Position numbers and translations under genes: made by a program. A stretch of DNA of 64,000 bases. Source: Pantoea sp. Ap-967. GTDB taxonomy: Bacteria; Pseudomonadota; Gammaproteobacteria; Pseudomonadales; Pseudomonadaceae. The stretch is from contig NZ_VWXK01000021.1 of the NCBI RefSeq assembly GCF_011752565.1, forward strand, positions 1-64,000. Direction: 5' to 3'. Position 1 is the first letter of the stretch; every line of letters begins with the position of its first letter. The notes under the pieces were generated by a model that ran no database searches, was not told the DNA's origin, and saw only the letters and a program-made list of their open reading frames with translations. Positions 53,882 to 62,681 of this stretch are shown here, in pieces.

Positions 53882-54733
53882 TCAGCGACCGCGAACCGCT
53901 TGTTCCAGTTCGGCGAAGCTTGGGCGATGCTTGGGGTACAGCACCTTGCGCCCGAATTCGACGGCCAGCGAAGGCGGCATGCCAGAGGCCGAAGCCACCA
54001 GCGAGGCCTTGATCGACTCATAGAGGTTGAGTTCTTCCTTGGCATCGTGCTCCAGGCACTTGGCCAGCGGGCCGAAGAAGCCGTAGGCGGCGAGAATACC
54101 GAAGAAAGTACCCACCAGCGCCGCACCCACGTGCATGCCGATGGCCTTCTGGTCGCCGTCACCGAGCGACGCCATGGTCACCACGATACCCAGTACCGCC
54201 GCGACAATACCGAAGCCGGGCATGCCGTCGGCGATGCCGGTCACCGCGTGGGAGGGGTGCTCCAGCTCTTCCTTCATGCTCAGCAGCTCCATGTCGAACA
54301 AGCCTTCGAGCTCGTGCGGGGCCATGTTGCCGGTGGACATGATGCGCAGGTAGTCACAAATGAATGCGGTCATGCGCTCATCACCCAGCACTGCCGGGTA
54401 CTTGGCGAAGATCGGGCTGGCCGCGGCGTCTTCGATATCGCTCTCGATCGCCATCATGCCTTCGCGGCGGCTCTTGTTGAGGATCTCGTACACCAGGCCC
54501 AGCACCTCCAGGTAGAAGGTGTGGGTGAAGCGCGAGCCAAACATCTTCATCGACTTCTTGACCACGTGCATGGTCATGTAGCCGGGGTTGGCCTGCATGA
54601 AGGCGCCAAAGGCCGCACCGCCGATGATCAGCACTTCGAATGGCTGGATCAGCGCCGCGATCTTGCCGTGGGAGAGCACATATCCGCCGAGCACGCTCGC
54701 GAATACGACGATGATGCCGATAATTTTAGCCAT
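53882..54733 (-). CDS. motA: Flagellar motor stator protein MotA
   Basis: A 283-residue inner-membrane protein with four helices (about 4-22, 33-50, 170-190, 200-222) and a large cytoplasmic loop holding charged residues that contact FliG. It begins MAKIIGIIVVFASVLGGYVL; GMPGFGIVAAVLGIVVTM and ALVGTFFGILAAYG are the conserved pore helices. Length matches proton-type MotA (about 285-295). First gene of motAB, preceded by a sigma-28 promoter. Confidence 0.95.
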   Translation of the reverse strand: MAKIIGIIVVFASVLGGYVLSHGKIAALIQPFEVLIIGGAAFGAFMQANPGYMTMHVVKKSMKMFGSRFTHTFYLEVLGLVYEILNKSRREGMMAIESDIEDAAASPIFAKYPAVLGDERMTAFICDYLRIMSTGNMAPHELEGLFDMELLSMKEELEHPSHAVTGIADGMPGFGIVAAVLGIVVTMASLGDGDQKAIGMHVGAALVGTFFGILAAYGFFGPLAKCLEHDAKEELNLYESIKASLVASASGMPPSLAVEFGRKVLYPKHRPSFAELEQAVRGR

Positions 54734-54797
54734 AGGTTCAAAGCACTTGCTGTCGTGGTCAGGGTGAGGGACGGGAGCCTTAAAACTCTTCTTCTAC

Positions 54798-54824
54798 TTA
54801 TCGGCAGAACTGCGCCAGACTATA
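54798..54824 (-). promoter_or_regulatory. Sigma-28 (FliA) promoter of motAB
   Basis: Minus strand TATAGTCT (54817-54824), 11 bases, GCCGATAA (54798-54805). The -10 is a perfect match and the -35 matches six of eight to TAAAGTTT-N11-GCCGATAA. It lies 64 bases before motA, so motAB is a late flagellar operon. Confidence 0.75.
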
Positions 54825-54863
54825 GCCACTCAAAGCGAAAAGCCAGTTCGGACTGATGTCAAA

Positions 54864-56399
54864 ATGCCAATGGAAACCAAGGTGCCCACTCAGACTCCGC
54901 ATACGCTAGAAGCCTGGATCAAGCAGCTGGACGGCCTGCGCGTGCCGGTACCCAAGCACAGTTACGACCGGGTTCTGAGCGCCATCAATGATAGCCGCCG
55001 TTCGCTGCGTGACATCGCCGAACTGATGCAGGATAGCCCCGCCCTGGTGCTGTCGGTGATGCGCGAGGCCAACCACCCGGCCAATGCCAGCCAGGCCGAC
55101 CCGGCCGAAAGCCTGGAAATCGCCCTCAACCGCCTGGGGCTGGTGCGCAGCAAGGAACTGCTGATGCGCCTGCCTTCGGTGCCGGAAGACGACATTCCGC
55201 CCGTGTTGCGCCAGTTCCTGCTGATCAGCCAGCACGCCGCGCAGCAGGCCAGCGGCCTGTTCGCCAGCCGCCTGGCGCGCCTGTGGCAGGAAATTCACTG
55301 GGGCAGCCTGCTGTTTCTCGCCCCCCTGTGGCCACTGGCCCTGGCCCACCCGAAACTGCTGGATGCCTGGGAGCTACGGGTTATCCATAAAGGTGAGGTG
55401 GCTGCCGACGTGGAACAGGAACTGTTCGGCGTGCGCATCTTCGCCCTGTGCCAGGCCATGGCCGAGCACTGGCGCCTGCCCCGCTGGGTCACCCAGGGCT
55501 ACCGCCTGCTGCTTGAGGAACGCGACCAGCTGGCCTTGGTGCTGAGCATCGCCCGCGACGAAGACCTGCTCAACCAGCAGCACCGCCTGGACGAAGAGCC
55601 TGGCCTGCGCCGCTGGTTCAACGAGCCGGCCAATACCGTGCTGCTGGCCAACAACCTGGCCCTGGCCGCGCAAGTGGGCTGGGACAACCCGCACATGCTG
55701 CGCTGGCAGCTGCTGACCGCGCTGTACCTGCAAACGTCGCTGGAAGACGTGCAGCAGCAGGTTCACCAGCAGGCCGCCGCCAGTGCCCGCCGCCATGCCC
55801 GCCATGCCCTGTTCCACCCCGCCGAGGCATTGATCTGGCCCTGGGACCAGCGCCGCCCGCACCCAGACATGCTCACCCCACCGCCCCCCTCCAGTGAGGC
55901 GCTGGGCCGCTGGCGCGCCCTGTGCCAGGAGCTGCTGGCCCAGCCCAGCCCGTTCACCAACGCCGTACACCTGGCCACCCACGCGCGCGAAGCCCTGGAA
56001 GCCTGCGGCATGCAGCGCATCATGCTGCTGAGCCTGGACAAGGCCTGCGATTACCTGCGCGTGCAGCAGATCGCCGGGCTGCCCAAGGAGGCCGGGGGCA
56101 TCGCCCTGGCCATCGAGCAGAACCGGTTGCTGCAGAAGCTGATGAGCAAGGCCGGCCAGCTGCGCCTGACGCCAGACAACCACGCCCAGTTCTCGGCCCT
56201 GCTGCCGGCGCCCCTGCGTGCGCTGTTTCGCAGCGAGCACCTGCTGCTGCGTTCGCTGGCAGTCGGTGACCAGGTGCTGATGCTGGCGGTGGCCGACCAG
56301 GGCGGCAAGCCGCTGGCCGAGGTCAGCGTGCAGGCCTTTGGAAAAACCTCGCAATGCCTTGAGCGCGCCTTGGCCGTGTTTGCCAACCGCAGTGCCTGA
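54864..56399 (+). CDS. HDOD domain protein
   Basis: A 511-residue cytoplasmic protein. The N-terminal half (about 20-250) is an HDOD domain, an inactive HD-phosphohydrolase relative (VPKHSYDRVLSAINDSRRSLRDIAELMQDSPALVLSVMREANH start); the HD metal ligands are absent, as in all HDODs. A middle helical region and a C-terminal GAF-like portion (about 380-505, MQRIMLLSLDKACDYLRVQQIAGLP) follow. HDOD proteins often act in signalling with chemotaxis or c-di-GMP. Start ATG at 54864 or 54870. Divergent from motAB with 130 bases. Confidence 0.78.
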   Translation: MPMETKVPTQTPHTLEAWIKQLDGLRVPVPKHSYDRVLSAINDSRRSLRDIAELMQDSPALVLSVMREANHPANASQADPAESLEIALNRLGLVRSKELLMRLPSVPEDDIPPVLRQFLLISQHAAQQASGLFASRLARLWQEIHWGSLLFLAPLWPLALAHPKLLDAWELRVIHKGEVAADVEQELFGVRIFALCQAMAEHWRLPRWVTQGYRLLLEERDQLALVLSIARDEDLLNQQHRLDEEPGLRRWFNEPANTVLLANNLALAAQVGWDNPHMLRWQLLTALYLQTSLEDVQQQVHQQAAASARRHARHALFHPAEALIWPWDQRRPHPDMLTPPPPSSEALGRWRALCQELLAQPSPFTNAVHLATHAREALEACGMQRIMLLSLDKACDYLRVQQIAGLPKEAGGIALAIEQNRLLQKLMSKAGQLRLTPDNHAQFSALLPAPLRALFRSEHLLLRSLAVGDQVLMLAVADQGGKPLAEVSVQAFGKTSQCLERALAVFANRSA

Positions 56400-56443
56400 G
56401 GCTTGCGCTACAATCGGCTCTCTTTCCACACTGGAGAACGTGG

Positions 56444-57253
56444 ATGTCTGACTTTTCCGGCCTGCCCTTGGTGATCGAAGCCGCGGACTTGCTGCCGCGC
56501 CTGGCTTCGCCCCAGCTGATTCTGGTCGACCTGAGCAGTGCCAACCGCTATGTCAGCGGCCATATCAGCGGCGCCCGCTTCGTCGAAGGCAAGCGCACCC
56601 AGCTTGGCCAGCCTCCGGCACCCGGCCTGCTGCCGGCCCAGGCGGAGCTGGAAAAGCTGTTCAGCGAACTCGGCCACCGTGACGATGCGGTGTACGTGGT
56701 GTACGACGATGAAGGCGGCGGCTGGGCCGGCCGTTTCATCTGGCTGCTCGACGTCATCGGCCACACCCGCTACCACTACCTCAACGGCGGCATCCAGGCC
56801 TGGCCATCGGACCAGCTCTCCACCGACGTGCCCACGCCGGGCAATGCCCCGGTGCACCTGCACGTGCATGGCGAACCCACCGCCACCCGGGAGTACCTGC
56901 AGAGCCGCCTGGGCGCCGATGACCTGGTTATCTGGGACGCCCGTGGCCCACAGGAATTCAACGGCGAGAAAGTGCTGGCGGCCAAGGCCGGGCACATTCC
57001 CGGCGCCGTCAATTTCGAATGGACCGCCGGCATGGACCTCAACGACCACCTGCGCATCCGCGCAGACATCGCCGAGGTACTGCAGCAACTGGGTATCACC
57101 CCTGACAAGGAAGTGATCACCCACTGCCAAACCCACCGCCGCTCCGGTTTCACCTACCTGGTGGCCAAGGCCCTCGGCTACCCACGCATCAAGGCCTACG
57201 CCGGTTCGTGGAGCGAATGGGGCAACCACCCGGACACGCCTGTAGAAGTCTAA
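56444..57253 (+). CDS. rhdA: Thiosulfate sulfurtransferase (rhodanese)
   Basis: A 269-residue two-domain rhodanese. The N-terminal inactive domain (about 10-130) has YDDEGGGWAGRFIWLLDVIGH; the C-terminal domain bears the catalytic Cys228 in the loop CQTHRRSG, close to the CQTHHRSG loop of P. aeruginosa/A. vinelandii RhdA. It transfers sulfane sulfur from thiosulfate to thiol acceptors or cyanide. Length matches RhdA (271). ATG follows CTGGAGAACGTGG. Ten bases before psd, an operon-like spacing. Confidence 0.9.
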   Translation: MSDFSGLPLVIEAADLLPRLASPQLILVDLSSANRYVSGHISGARFVEGKRTQLGQPPAPGLLPAQAELEKLFSELGHRDDAVYVVYDDEGGGWAGRFIWLLDVIGHTRYHYLNGGIQAWPSDQLSTDVPTPGNAPVHLHVHGEPTATREYLQSRLGADDLVIWDARGPQEFNGEKVLAAKAGHIPGAVNFEWTAGMDLNDHLRIRADIAEVLQQLGITPDKEVITHCQTHRRSGFTYLVAKALGYPRIKAYAGSWSEWGNHPDTPVEV

Positions 57254-57262
57254 GGAACCTGC

Positions 57263-58126
57263 ATGAAATCCCGTCTGTTCATCATCAGCCAGTACCTGCT
57301 GCCGCATCACCTGCTGTCGCGGCTGGCCGGCTGCATCGCCGAGTGCCGCGCGCGCTGGTTCAAGAACGCCTTCACCGCCTGGTTCGCCAAGCGCTACCAG
57401 GTGAACATGAGCGAGGCGCTGGTCGAAGACCTCACCGCCTACGAGCACTTCAACGCCTTCTTCACTCGCGCCCTCAAGCCAGGCGCGCGCCCGCTGGACG
57501 AAACCCCTGGGGCGATCCTCTGCCCGGCCGACGGCGCCGTCAGCCAGCTGGGCCCGATCGAGCACGGCCGTATTTTCCAGGCCAAGGGCCACAGTTTCAG
57601 CGCGCTGGAGCTGCTGGGCGGTGACCCGGCGCTGGCTGCGCCGTTCATGGGCGGCGAATTCGCCACCATCTACCTGTCGCCCAAGGATTACCACCGCGTA
57701 CACATGCCGCTGGCCGGCACCCTGCGCGAGATGGTCTATGTGCCGGGCCGGCTGTTCTCGGTCAACCAGACCACCGCCGAAAACGTGCCGGAGCTGTTCG
57801 CCCGCAACGAGCGCGTGGTGTGCCTGTTCGATACCGAGCGTGGGCCAATGGCCGTGGTGCTGGTGGGGGCGATGATCGTCGCCTCTGTCGAAACCGTGTG
57901 GGCCGGCCTTGTGACCCCGCCCAAGCGTGAGCTCAAGACCTTCCGCTACGACGAACAAAGCCGCGCGCCGATTCACCTGGAAAAAGGCGCCGAACTGGGG
58001 CGCTTCAAGCTGGGTTCCACGGCGATCGTGCTGTTCGGGCCAGAGCAGGTGAAATGGGCCGAGTCGCTGGGTGCAGGCTCGGCGGTGCGCATGGGCGAGT
58101 TCCTTGCCGGGGCGCAACAGGCCTGA
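57263..58126 (+). CDS. psd: Phosphatidylserine decarboxylase proenzyme
   Basis: A 287-residue membrane-associated enzyme making phosphatidylethanolamine. It self-cleaves at the LGST motif: Gly251-Ser252, the new N-terminal pyruvoyl forming the alpha chain of 36 residues. Other motifs are AFFTRALKPGARP, DYHRVHMPLAG and the acidic NLNERV-like FARNERV. Length matches E. coli Psd class I. It follows rhdA by nine bases, and ends with a palindrome terminator. Its product is essential for membrane PE. Confidence 0.95.
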   Translation: MKSRLFIISQYLLPHHLLSRLAGCIAECRARWFKNAFTAWFAKRYQVNMSEALVEDLTAYEHFNAFFTRALKPGARPLDETPGAILCPADGAVSQLGPIEHGRIFQAKGHSFSALELLGGDPALAAPFMGGEFATIYLSPKDYHRVHMPLAGTLREMVYVPGRLFSVNQTTAENVPELFARNERVVCLFDTERGPMAVVLVGAMIVASVETVWAGLVTPPKRELKTFRYDEQSRAPIHLEKGAELGRFKLGSTAIVLFGPEQVKWAESLGAGSAVRMGEFLAGAQQA

Positions 58127-58134
58127 CCCTTCAG

Positions 58135-58161
58135 CACCTCCCGGCTTGTGGCCGGGAGGTG
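58135..58161. terminator. Bidirectional stem-loop between psd and the lectin gene
   Basis: CACCTCCCGGC (58135-58145), 5-base loop, GCCGGGAGGTG (58151-58161): 11 perfect pairs, between convergent genes. A U-run is absent, so it may act as a transcript-stabilising end. Confidence 0.65.
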
Positions 58162-58177
58162 CCTGTTCAGCGGGCCG

Positions 58178-58579
58178 TCAGCCTAGAAGGCTGCGGAAAC
58201 CGATCGGGCCCTCATCGATGTAGGTGTTGGTCCCGTTGAGCGTGAGGCCGCCATCGTCGGATTTCACGGTCAGGGCAACGACATTCTGGTTGTCGCGCCC
58301 GCCGATCACCCATTCGCCACCCGGGTGCCAAGGGGCGCTGTTGCCACCCCACTGGTTCTGCACCTGGTAACGGTTCTGCGCGATGCGCTTGCCCTGGAAG
58401 CCGATCGGTCCTTCGCCGGCATACGTCATGACCCCTTGCAGGGTCTGGCCGCCGTCATTGGATTTGACGTCGACCGACACCACCTTCTGGTTGTCCCGGC
58501 CGCCCAGCACCCAGATTCCACCGGGATGCCAAGGTGCCGAGTTACCGCCCCATTGATTTTCCACTGCGTACTTGGACAT
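58178..58579 (-). CDS. OAA-family lectin (high-mannose glycan binding, Oscillatoria agardhii agglutinin homologue)
   Basis: A 133-residue protein of two tandem repeats of about 67 residues (roughly 4-69 and 71-133), each beginning with V(E/Q)NQWGGNSAPWHPGG, then W.(I/L)GGRDNQ.VV and DGG.TL.G...Y..EGPIGF. This pattern is that of OAA-type lectins (OAA, PFA from Pseudomonas, MBHA), beta-barrels that bind the branched core of high-mannose N-glycans. No signal peptide. Start at 58577-58579 (MSKYAVENQWGG) has AAGGAG nine bases upstream and gives the OAA length. It lies alone between psd and serB, with lower-GC sequence upstream. Confidence 0.85.
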   Translation of the reverse strand: MSKYAVENQWGGNSAPWHPGGIWVLGGRDNQKVVSVDVKSNDGGQTLQGVMTYAGEGPIGFQGKRIAQNRYQVQNQWGGNSAPWHPGGEWVIGGRDNQNVVALTVKSDDGGLTLNGTNTYIDEGPIGFRSLLG

Positions 58580-58727
58580 GAACTTCTTCTCCTTGAAGTT
58601 GATGGCCACGGGGACTCCCCCCGGGCCAGTACGGTCGATGGGTGAGCCGTACGGGTCCAAGCGTAGATCGGTGTTTGCAGCTAACTTAGAACAGTTCGCA
58701 ATTGGCCTAGTAGCCGTGATTTCAGGG

Positions 58728-58808
58728 CCCTATCGCGACCTGCGGTCGCTCCTACAGGAATACACCATCCCCGTAGGAGCGACCGCAGGTCGCGATAGGG
58801 CCGCCAAA
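58728..58808. repeat. REP pair, inverted (GACC core type)
   Basis: CCCTATCGCGACCTGCGGTCGCTCCTAC facing GTAGGAGCGACCGCAGGTCGCGATAGGG, almost perfect; between serB stop and the lectin promoter region. Confidence 0.92.
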
Positions 58809-58819
58809 GCAGCCACCAA

Positions 58820-60034
58820 TCAGTGACGGGTATCGCGATCGCGAAGCCCCAGCAGGTACAGCACGCCATCGAGCCCCAGGGTCGAAATGGCCTGCTTGGC
58901 CGACTGGCGCACCAGCGGCTTGGCACGGAACGCCACGCCCAGGCCCGCCAACGACAGCATCGGCAGGTCGTTGGCACCATCGCCCACGGCAATCGTCTGG
59001 TCCAGTTGCAGGCCTTCTTCGTTGGCCAGTTGCTGCAGCAGGTCGGCCTTGCGCTGGGCGTCGACGATGGGCTCCACGGCCACGCCAGTGACCTTGCCAT
59101 CCACCACTTCCAGTTCGTTGGCGAACACGTAGTCGATGCCCAGGCGTGCCTGCACCTGGCGGGCAAAGTAGGTGAAGCCACCGGACAGGATGGCGGTCTT
59201 GTAACCCAGGCGCTTGAGCTCGGCGAACAGGTTCTCGGCGCCTTCGGTCAGGCGCAGGGAAGCGCCGATCTCGTCCAGCACGCTGACATCCAGGCCCTTG
59301 AGCAGCGCCATGCGCTCCTTGAAGCTGGCGCGAAAGTCCAGCTCACCGCGCATGGCCCGCTCGGTGATGGCCGCCACCTGCTCGCCCACGCCGGCTGCCT
59401 TGGCCAGTTCATCGATGACCTCGGCCTCGATCAACGTCGAGTCCATGTCGAACACCGCCAGGCGGCGGTTGCGGCGGAACAGGTCGTCCTTCTGGAAGGC
59501 GATGTCGATGTTCAGTGCCTCGGCCAGCGCAAAGAACTCGGCACGCAGCGCTTGGGCATCGCTAGGCACGCCGCGCACGGAAATTTCCAGCGCCGCCTTG
59601 CCCTTCTCGCTCGGTGCACCCAGGGCCACGCGGGCCGACAGGCGCTCGATACGCTCGATGGTCAGGCCATACTGGCTGATGATCGCACTCACCCGCTGCA
59701 GCTGCTCGGGGGTGATCTTGCGGCTGAGCAGGGTAACGATGTGGCGTGGCTCGCCCTGGCCATCGGCCCAATGCTGGTAATCGGCCTCGGAGATCGGCGT
59801 GTAGCGGGCCTGCAGGTTCAGCTCGTGGGCCTTGGACTGCACGCTCTGCAGCAGGCTGGTGGCCACTTCGTTGTCCGGAATGTCGACCAGGATGCCGAAC
59901 GACAGGGTGCCGTGCATCACGGCCAAACCGATGTCGAGGATGTTCACACCGCCCTGGAGCAGGACGCCGGTAATGGCGGCGGTCAGACCCGGACGGTCCT
60001 CACCGGTGATGTTGATCAGAACGATTTCGCGCAC
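58820..60034 (-). CDS. serB: Phosphoserine phosphatase
   Basis: A 404-residue HAD-family enzyme, last step of serine synthesis. N-terminal region (1-170) contains two ACT-like domains (INITGEDRPGLTAAITGVL, then RHIVTLLSRKITPEQ), as in Pseudomonas/Mycobacterium SerB2, and the HAD core has DMDSTLIEAE (nucleophile Asp), SGGFT and GDGANDLPML. Starts at GTG (60032-60034), with GGAG seven bases upstream; a longer in-frame frame lacks a site. ACT domains could give serine regulation. Confidence 0.93.
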   Translation of the reverse strand: MREIVLINITGEDRPGLTAAITGVLLQGGVNILDIGLAVMHGTLSFGILVDIPDNEVATSLLQSVQSKAHELNLQARYTPISEADYQHWADGQGEPRHIVTLLSRKITPEQLQRVSAIISQYGLTIERIERLSARVALGAPSEKGKAALEISVRGVPSDAQALRAEFFALAEALNIDIAFQKDDLFRRNRRLAVFDMDSTLIEAEVIDELAKAAGVGEQVAAITERAMRGELDFRASFKERMALLKGLDVSVLDEIGASLRLTEGAENLFAELKRLGYKTAILSGGFTYFARQVQARLGIDYVFANELEVVDGKVTGVAVEPIVDAQRKADLLQQLANEEGLQLDQTIAVGDGANDLPMLSLAGLGVAFRAKPLVRQSAKQAISTLGLDGVLYLLGLRDRDTRH

Positions 60035-60106
60035 AACCTGGCTCCGACTTCGATGAAAAATGCGCATTCTACCGATTTTCCATGACCATCGGGCGCCAAC
60101 GATACT

Positions 60107-60134
60107 TTGCCGACAAAACACGGCTCGCTATACT
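60107..60134 (+). promoter_or_regulatory. Candidate sigma-70 promoter of the AhpA-like gene
   Basis: TTGCCG (60107-60112), 16-base spacer, TATACT (60129-60134), about 35 bases before the GTG start. Confidence 0.5.
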
Positions 60135-60169
60135 GCGCAACACTTTTATGCCATTAAGAGCCGCGCTCT

Positions 60170-61636
60170 GTGAACCGGCCCACGCCCGTAAAGACCGACA
60201 ATTTCTTCGTGATGATCTTCCGTGCCCTGCGCCAACGTCGCGTTCCCCTGGCACTGCGCATCGCCAGCACCAACATTTTCCTGGTGGCGCTGGCGCTGGT
60301 GATCTATGCCTGCGTGATGGGCCTGCAGTTCAAGCAGGCCATGCACGAGCAGGCCGACGCCCTTGGCCAGAGCCTGACCATCCAGACGGCAACCTCGGCG
60401 ACCGAGCTGCTGGTGTCCAACGACATCCTCAGCCTCAACGTGTTGCTGGGTAACCTGGTGAAGAACCCGCTGGTGGCCCATGCGGCGATCTACAGCGTGG
60501 ACAACCGCATCCTCGCCGAGGCCGGCCAGCGCCCGCGCAATGGCCTGCTGGGCGAGGCCGAGGGCCTGTACCAGACCAAGATCACCTTCCAGGACGTGAC
60601 CGCCGGTCAGCTGCGTATCAGCCTGGACATGAGCCAGTTCCAGCAACCGATGCTGATCAGCCTGCAAAGCATGGGCATCCTGGCCGCCATCCTGCTGGCA
60701 CTGGCCTTGAGCCTGAGCCTGCGCCAGGGCCGTCACATCACCTTGCCGCTGCTGCAACTGCGGGTCTGGCTGCGTGATCCACACCCCTACACCCCGGCCA
60801 CCGACCGCCAGGACGAGATCGGCGATATCGCCCGCCAGTTGCATGCGCGCCTGGCCCCGCCGCCTCCGCCAGAGCCTGAGCCGGAGGAGGAAGAGGAGTA
60901 CGAGGACGACTTCGAAGAGGCCCATGACGAAGCCCCTGCCCGCCTTGCCCAGCGCGCCAAGGCCGTGGTGCAGGCGGACGAGGCCGACGACGAGGCCTTC
61001 GCCGGGCTGCTGGACGACGACGAGCAGCCTGCGGCCAAGCCCGCCGTGGTCGAGTCCGACGAGCCACAGAACACCGCCGTGCTGGCGGTACAGCTGGGCT
61101 CCCAGGAGCAACTGCGGCGCCTGCCGCGTACGCGCCTGACCGAGCTGCTGGAGCGCTACCGCGGCTGCCTGGAGCAGGCCGCGTCGCTGTACGAAGGCGA
61201 AATCCATACCCTCAACGACGGCAGCACCCTGGTGCTGTTCCACAGCCGTGAATGTGGCGAGGACTACCTGACCAACGCCATCTGCTGCGGCGAGCTGCTG
61301 CGCGCCCTGGGCCATGCCCTGCAGATCGAGGTGGCCGACAGTGGCATTACCCTGCAACTGCAGCTGGGCCTGGCCCTGGGCGACGACCTGCAGGGGCTGG
61401 AGCAGGTTGATTTGCTGATGGCCGAAAAGGCCCAGGATGCCCTGGCGTTGTCGCAGCACAGCCGCAACCTGCTGCTGGTGGAGCGGCAGATCAGCGACGA
61501 CGACCTGATCCGCAAGCGTGCCCGTATTCGCCCGATTGCCAGCCCCGAGGGCGCGTGCTGCGTGGAGCGGTTGATGGAGCCCTATCCGTCGATGTTGGAG
61601 CGCCAATTGGCGCGGATGCACGAGCGCCGGGTCTGA
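60170..61636 (+). CDS. AhpA/YtjB (Smp)-type membrane protein
   Basis: A 488-residue protein divergent from serB, the usual position of the smp/ytjB gene. Layout: transmembrane helix 1 (33-52), periplasmic part (53-161), helix 2 (162-184), HAMP-like segment (185-228, DEIGDIARQLH), then an acidic Pro/Glu/Asp linker (229-300) and a C-terminal domain (about 305-470) with adenylate/guanylate cyclase-like fold (LTELLERYRG, NDGSTLVLFHS) but no clear catalytic pair. E. coli YtjB stops soon after the HAMP. Role unknown. Starts with GTG at 60170. Confidence 0.8.
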   Translation: MNRPTPVKTDNFFVMIFRALRQRRVPLALRIASTNIFLVALALVIYACVMGLQFKQAMHEQADALGQSLTIQTATSATELLVSNDILSLNVLLGNLVKNPLVAHAAIYSVDNRILAEAGQRPRNGLLGEAEGLYQTKITFQDVTAGQLRISLDMSQFQQPMLISLQSMGILAAILLALALSLSLRQGRHITLPLLQLRVWLRDPHPYTPATDRQDEIGDIARQLHARLAPPPPPEPEPEEEEEYEDDFEEAHDEAPARLAQRAKAVVQADEADDEAFAGLLDDDEQPAAKPAVVESDEPQNTAVLAVQLGSQEQLRRLPRTRLTELLERYRGCLEQAASLYEGEIHTLNDGSTLVLFHSRECGEDYLTNAICCGELLRALGHALQIEVADSGITLQLQLGLALGDDLQGLEQVDLLMAEKAQDALALSQHSRNLLLVERQISDDDLIRKRARIRPIASPEGACCVERLMEPYPSMLERQLARMHERRV

Positions 61637-61675
61637 TATCGCCACTTGCGTGTTCGGGATTTGTGCTGGGGCTGA

Positions 61676-61787
61676 TATCGCTATCGCGAGCTACGCTCGC
61701 TCCTACCAGGCTCTGAACAAAGTTCCAGATCCTGCGCTAATCCGGTAGGAGCGAGCGCAGCTCGCGATGGCGCCGCTCGCGGCGCCC
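61676..61787. repeat. REP pair, inverted (GAGCGC core type)
   Basis: CTATCGCGAGCTACGCTCGCTCCTACC facing GGTAGGAGCGAGCGCAGCTCGCGATGGCGCCGC, between convergent AhpA-like and PqiC-like genes. Confidence 0.9.
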
Positions 61788-61820
61788 ACAAAAAAGCCCG
61801 CATGTTCGCGGGCTTTTTTG
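61788..61820. terminator. Bidirectional rho-independent terminator
   Basis: GCCCGC (61796-61801), loop ATGTTC, GCGGGC (61808-61813), with A-run on the left and T-run on the right, so it works for both convergent genes. Confidence 0.88.
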
Positions 61821-61835
61821 TATCTGGAGGCTCGA

Positions 61836-62546
61836 TCAGAACCGATAGACTTCCATATCGGTGCGAATCGGCGAAGCCATTGGAATCTTCGACTTCTCCG
61901 GTTCCTTCTTCACCTGAACAGGCGCTGCCGGCTTCTTCGGTGGCTCTTCGGCAATCACCGGCTGGTTGGCCAGCGGCTTGACCGCCGTGCTCAGCTGTTC
62001 TGCCAGCTTTTGCAGCAACTGCCCTTGGGCCTGAACCTGCGCCGACTCGCTGCCTTCGTGCGCCTGTTCCAGGTGAACGATGCGGTTGTCTCGCACATGG
62101 CCACGGCGGTCGAGCAAGCGCCATTGGGCGTCGAGGATCGCCGGCTGGTTCTTGCCAGAGTCCAGGCGGGTGATCGACAGCAACACCTGAACGTCAGGTG
62201 TAAAGCCCGTGCTCGCCGGTGCCAGGACCACGCGCTGGCTGTCCAGGCGCCAGGCCAACTGACGCACCAGCAACTGATCGATGTCTGCCGAGAGGCTGCC
62301 GGCCCAACGACCGTCGGTCGCCGAACTCAGGCTGCCATCGGCCTGACGCTGCAGGAAGGTTTCGCGCTGCAGGTAATCGGCCACCGACACAGGGCCAAGC
62401 ACCACGGCCATGCCCGCACTCTGCGAAGGCTGGCCAGGATCACCGCTGTCGAGTTGGTACAGGGCCACTGGCTGATGCATGCTGCACCCGCCCAGCCCCA
62501 GCAAACCCGTCATCAACAGCGCAAATGGAAGGCGCAGGAATTTCAT
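61836..62546 (-). CDS. PqiC-family lipoprotein (ABC-type transport auxiliary)
   Basis: A 236-residue lipoprotein. Signal peptide with lipobox LGGC (Cys21). Residues 30-190 match the PqiC/DUF330 family: VALYQLDSGDPGQ at the start, VVLGPVSVADYLQR, ATDGRWAGSLSADIDQLLVRQLAWRL and WRLLDRRGHVRDNRIVHL. The C-terminus (195-236) is Pro/Lys-rich. PqiC is the outer-membrane lipoprotein partner of the MCE lipid transporter PqiB; no mce gene is in the window, so its partners are unknown. Probably downstream of parC in the same direction. Confidence 0.82.
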   Translation of the reverse strand: MKFLRLPFALLMTGLLGLGGCSMHQPVALYQLDSGDPGQPSQSAGMAVVLGPVSVADYLQRETFLQRQADGSLSSATDGRWAGSLSADIDQLLVRQLAWRLDSQRVVLAPASTGFTPDVQVLLSITRLDSGKNQPAILDAQWRLLDRRGHVRDNRIVHLEQAHEGSESAQVQAQGQLLQKLAEQLSTAVKPLANQPVIAEEPPKKPAAPVQVKKEPEKSKIPMASPIRTDMEVYRF

Positions 62547-62681
62547 TCAACCCATCCAGGCGGTCGCTACCAGGCAAACCGCAGTGATACTGATAACAAT
62601 TCAATCGGGCACACGGCCACGCCGGCACCACAGGGGCACTATCATCCGCGAAATATCGGCCCGACTCCAGCATTTCTGCCC

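Noticed and set aside
58580..58727. A lux-type (quorum-sensing) box before the lectin gene
   Set aside because: AACT...AGTT half-sites occur near 58676-58690 but the CT-N12-AG core spacing does not fit.
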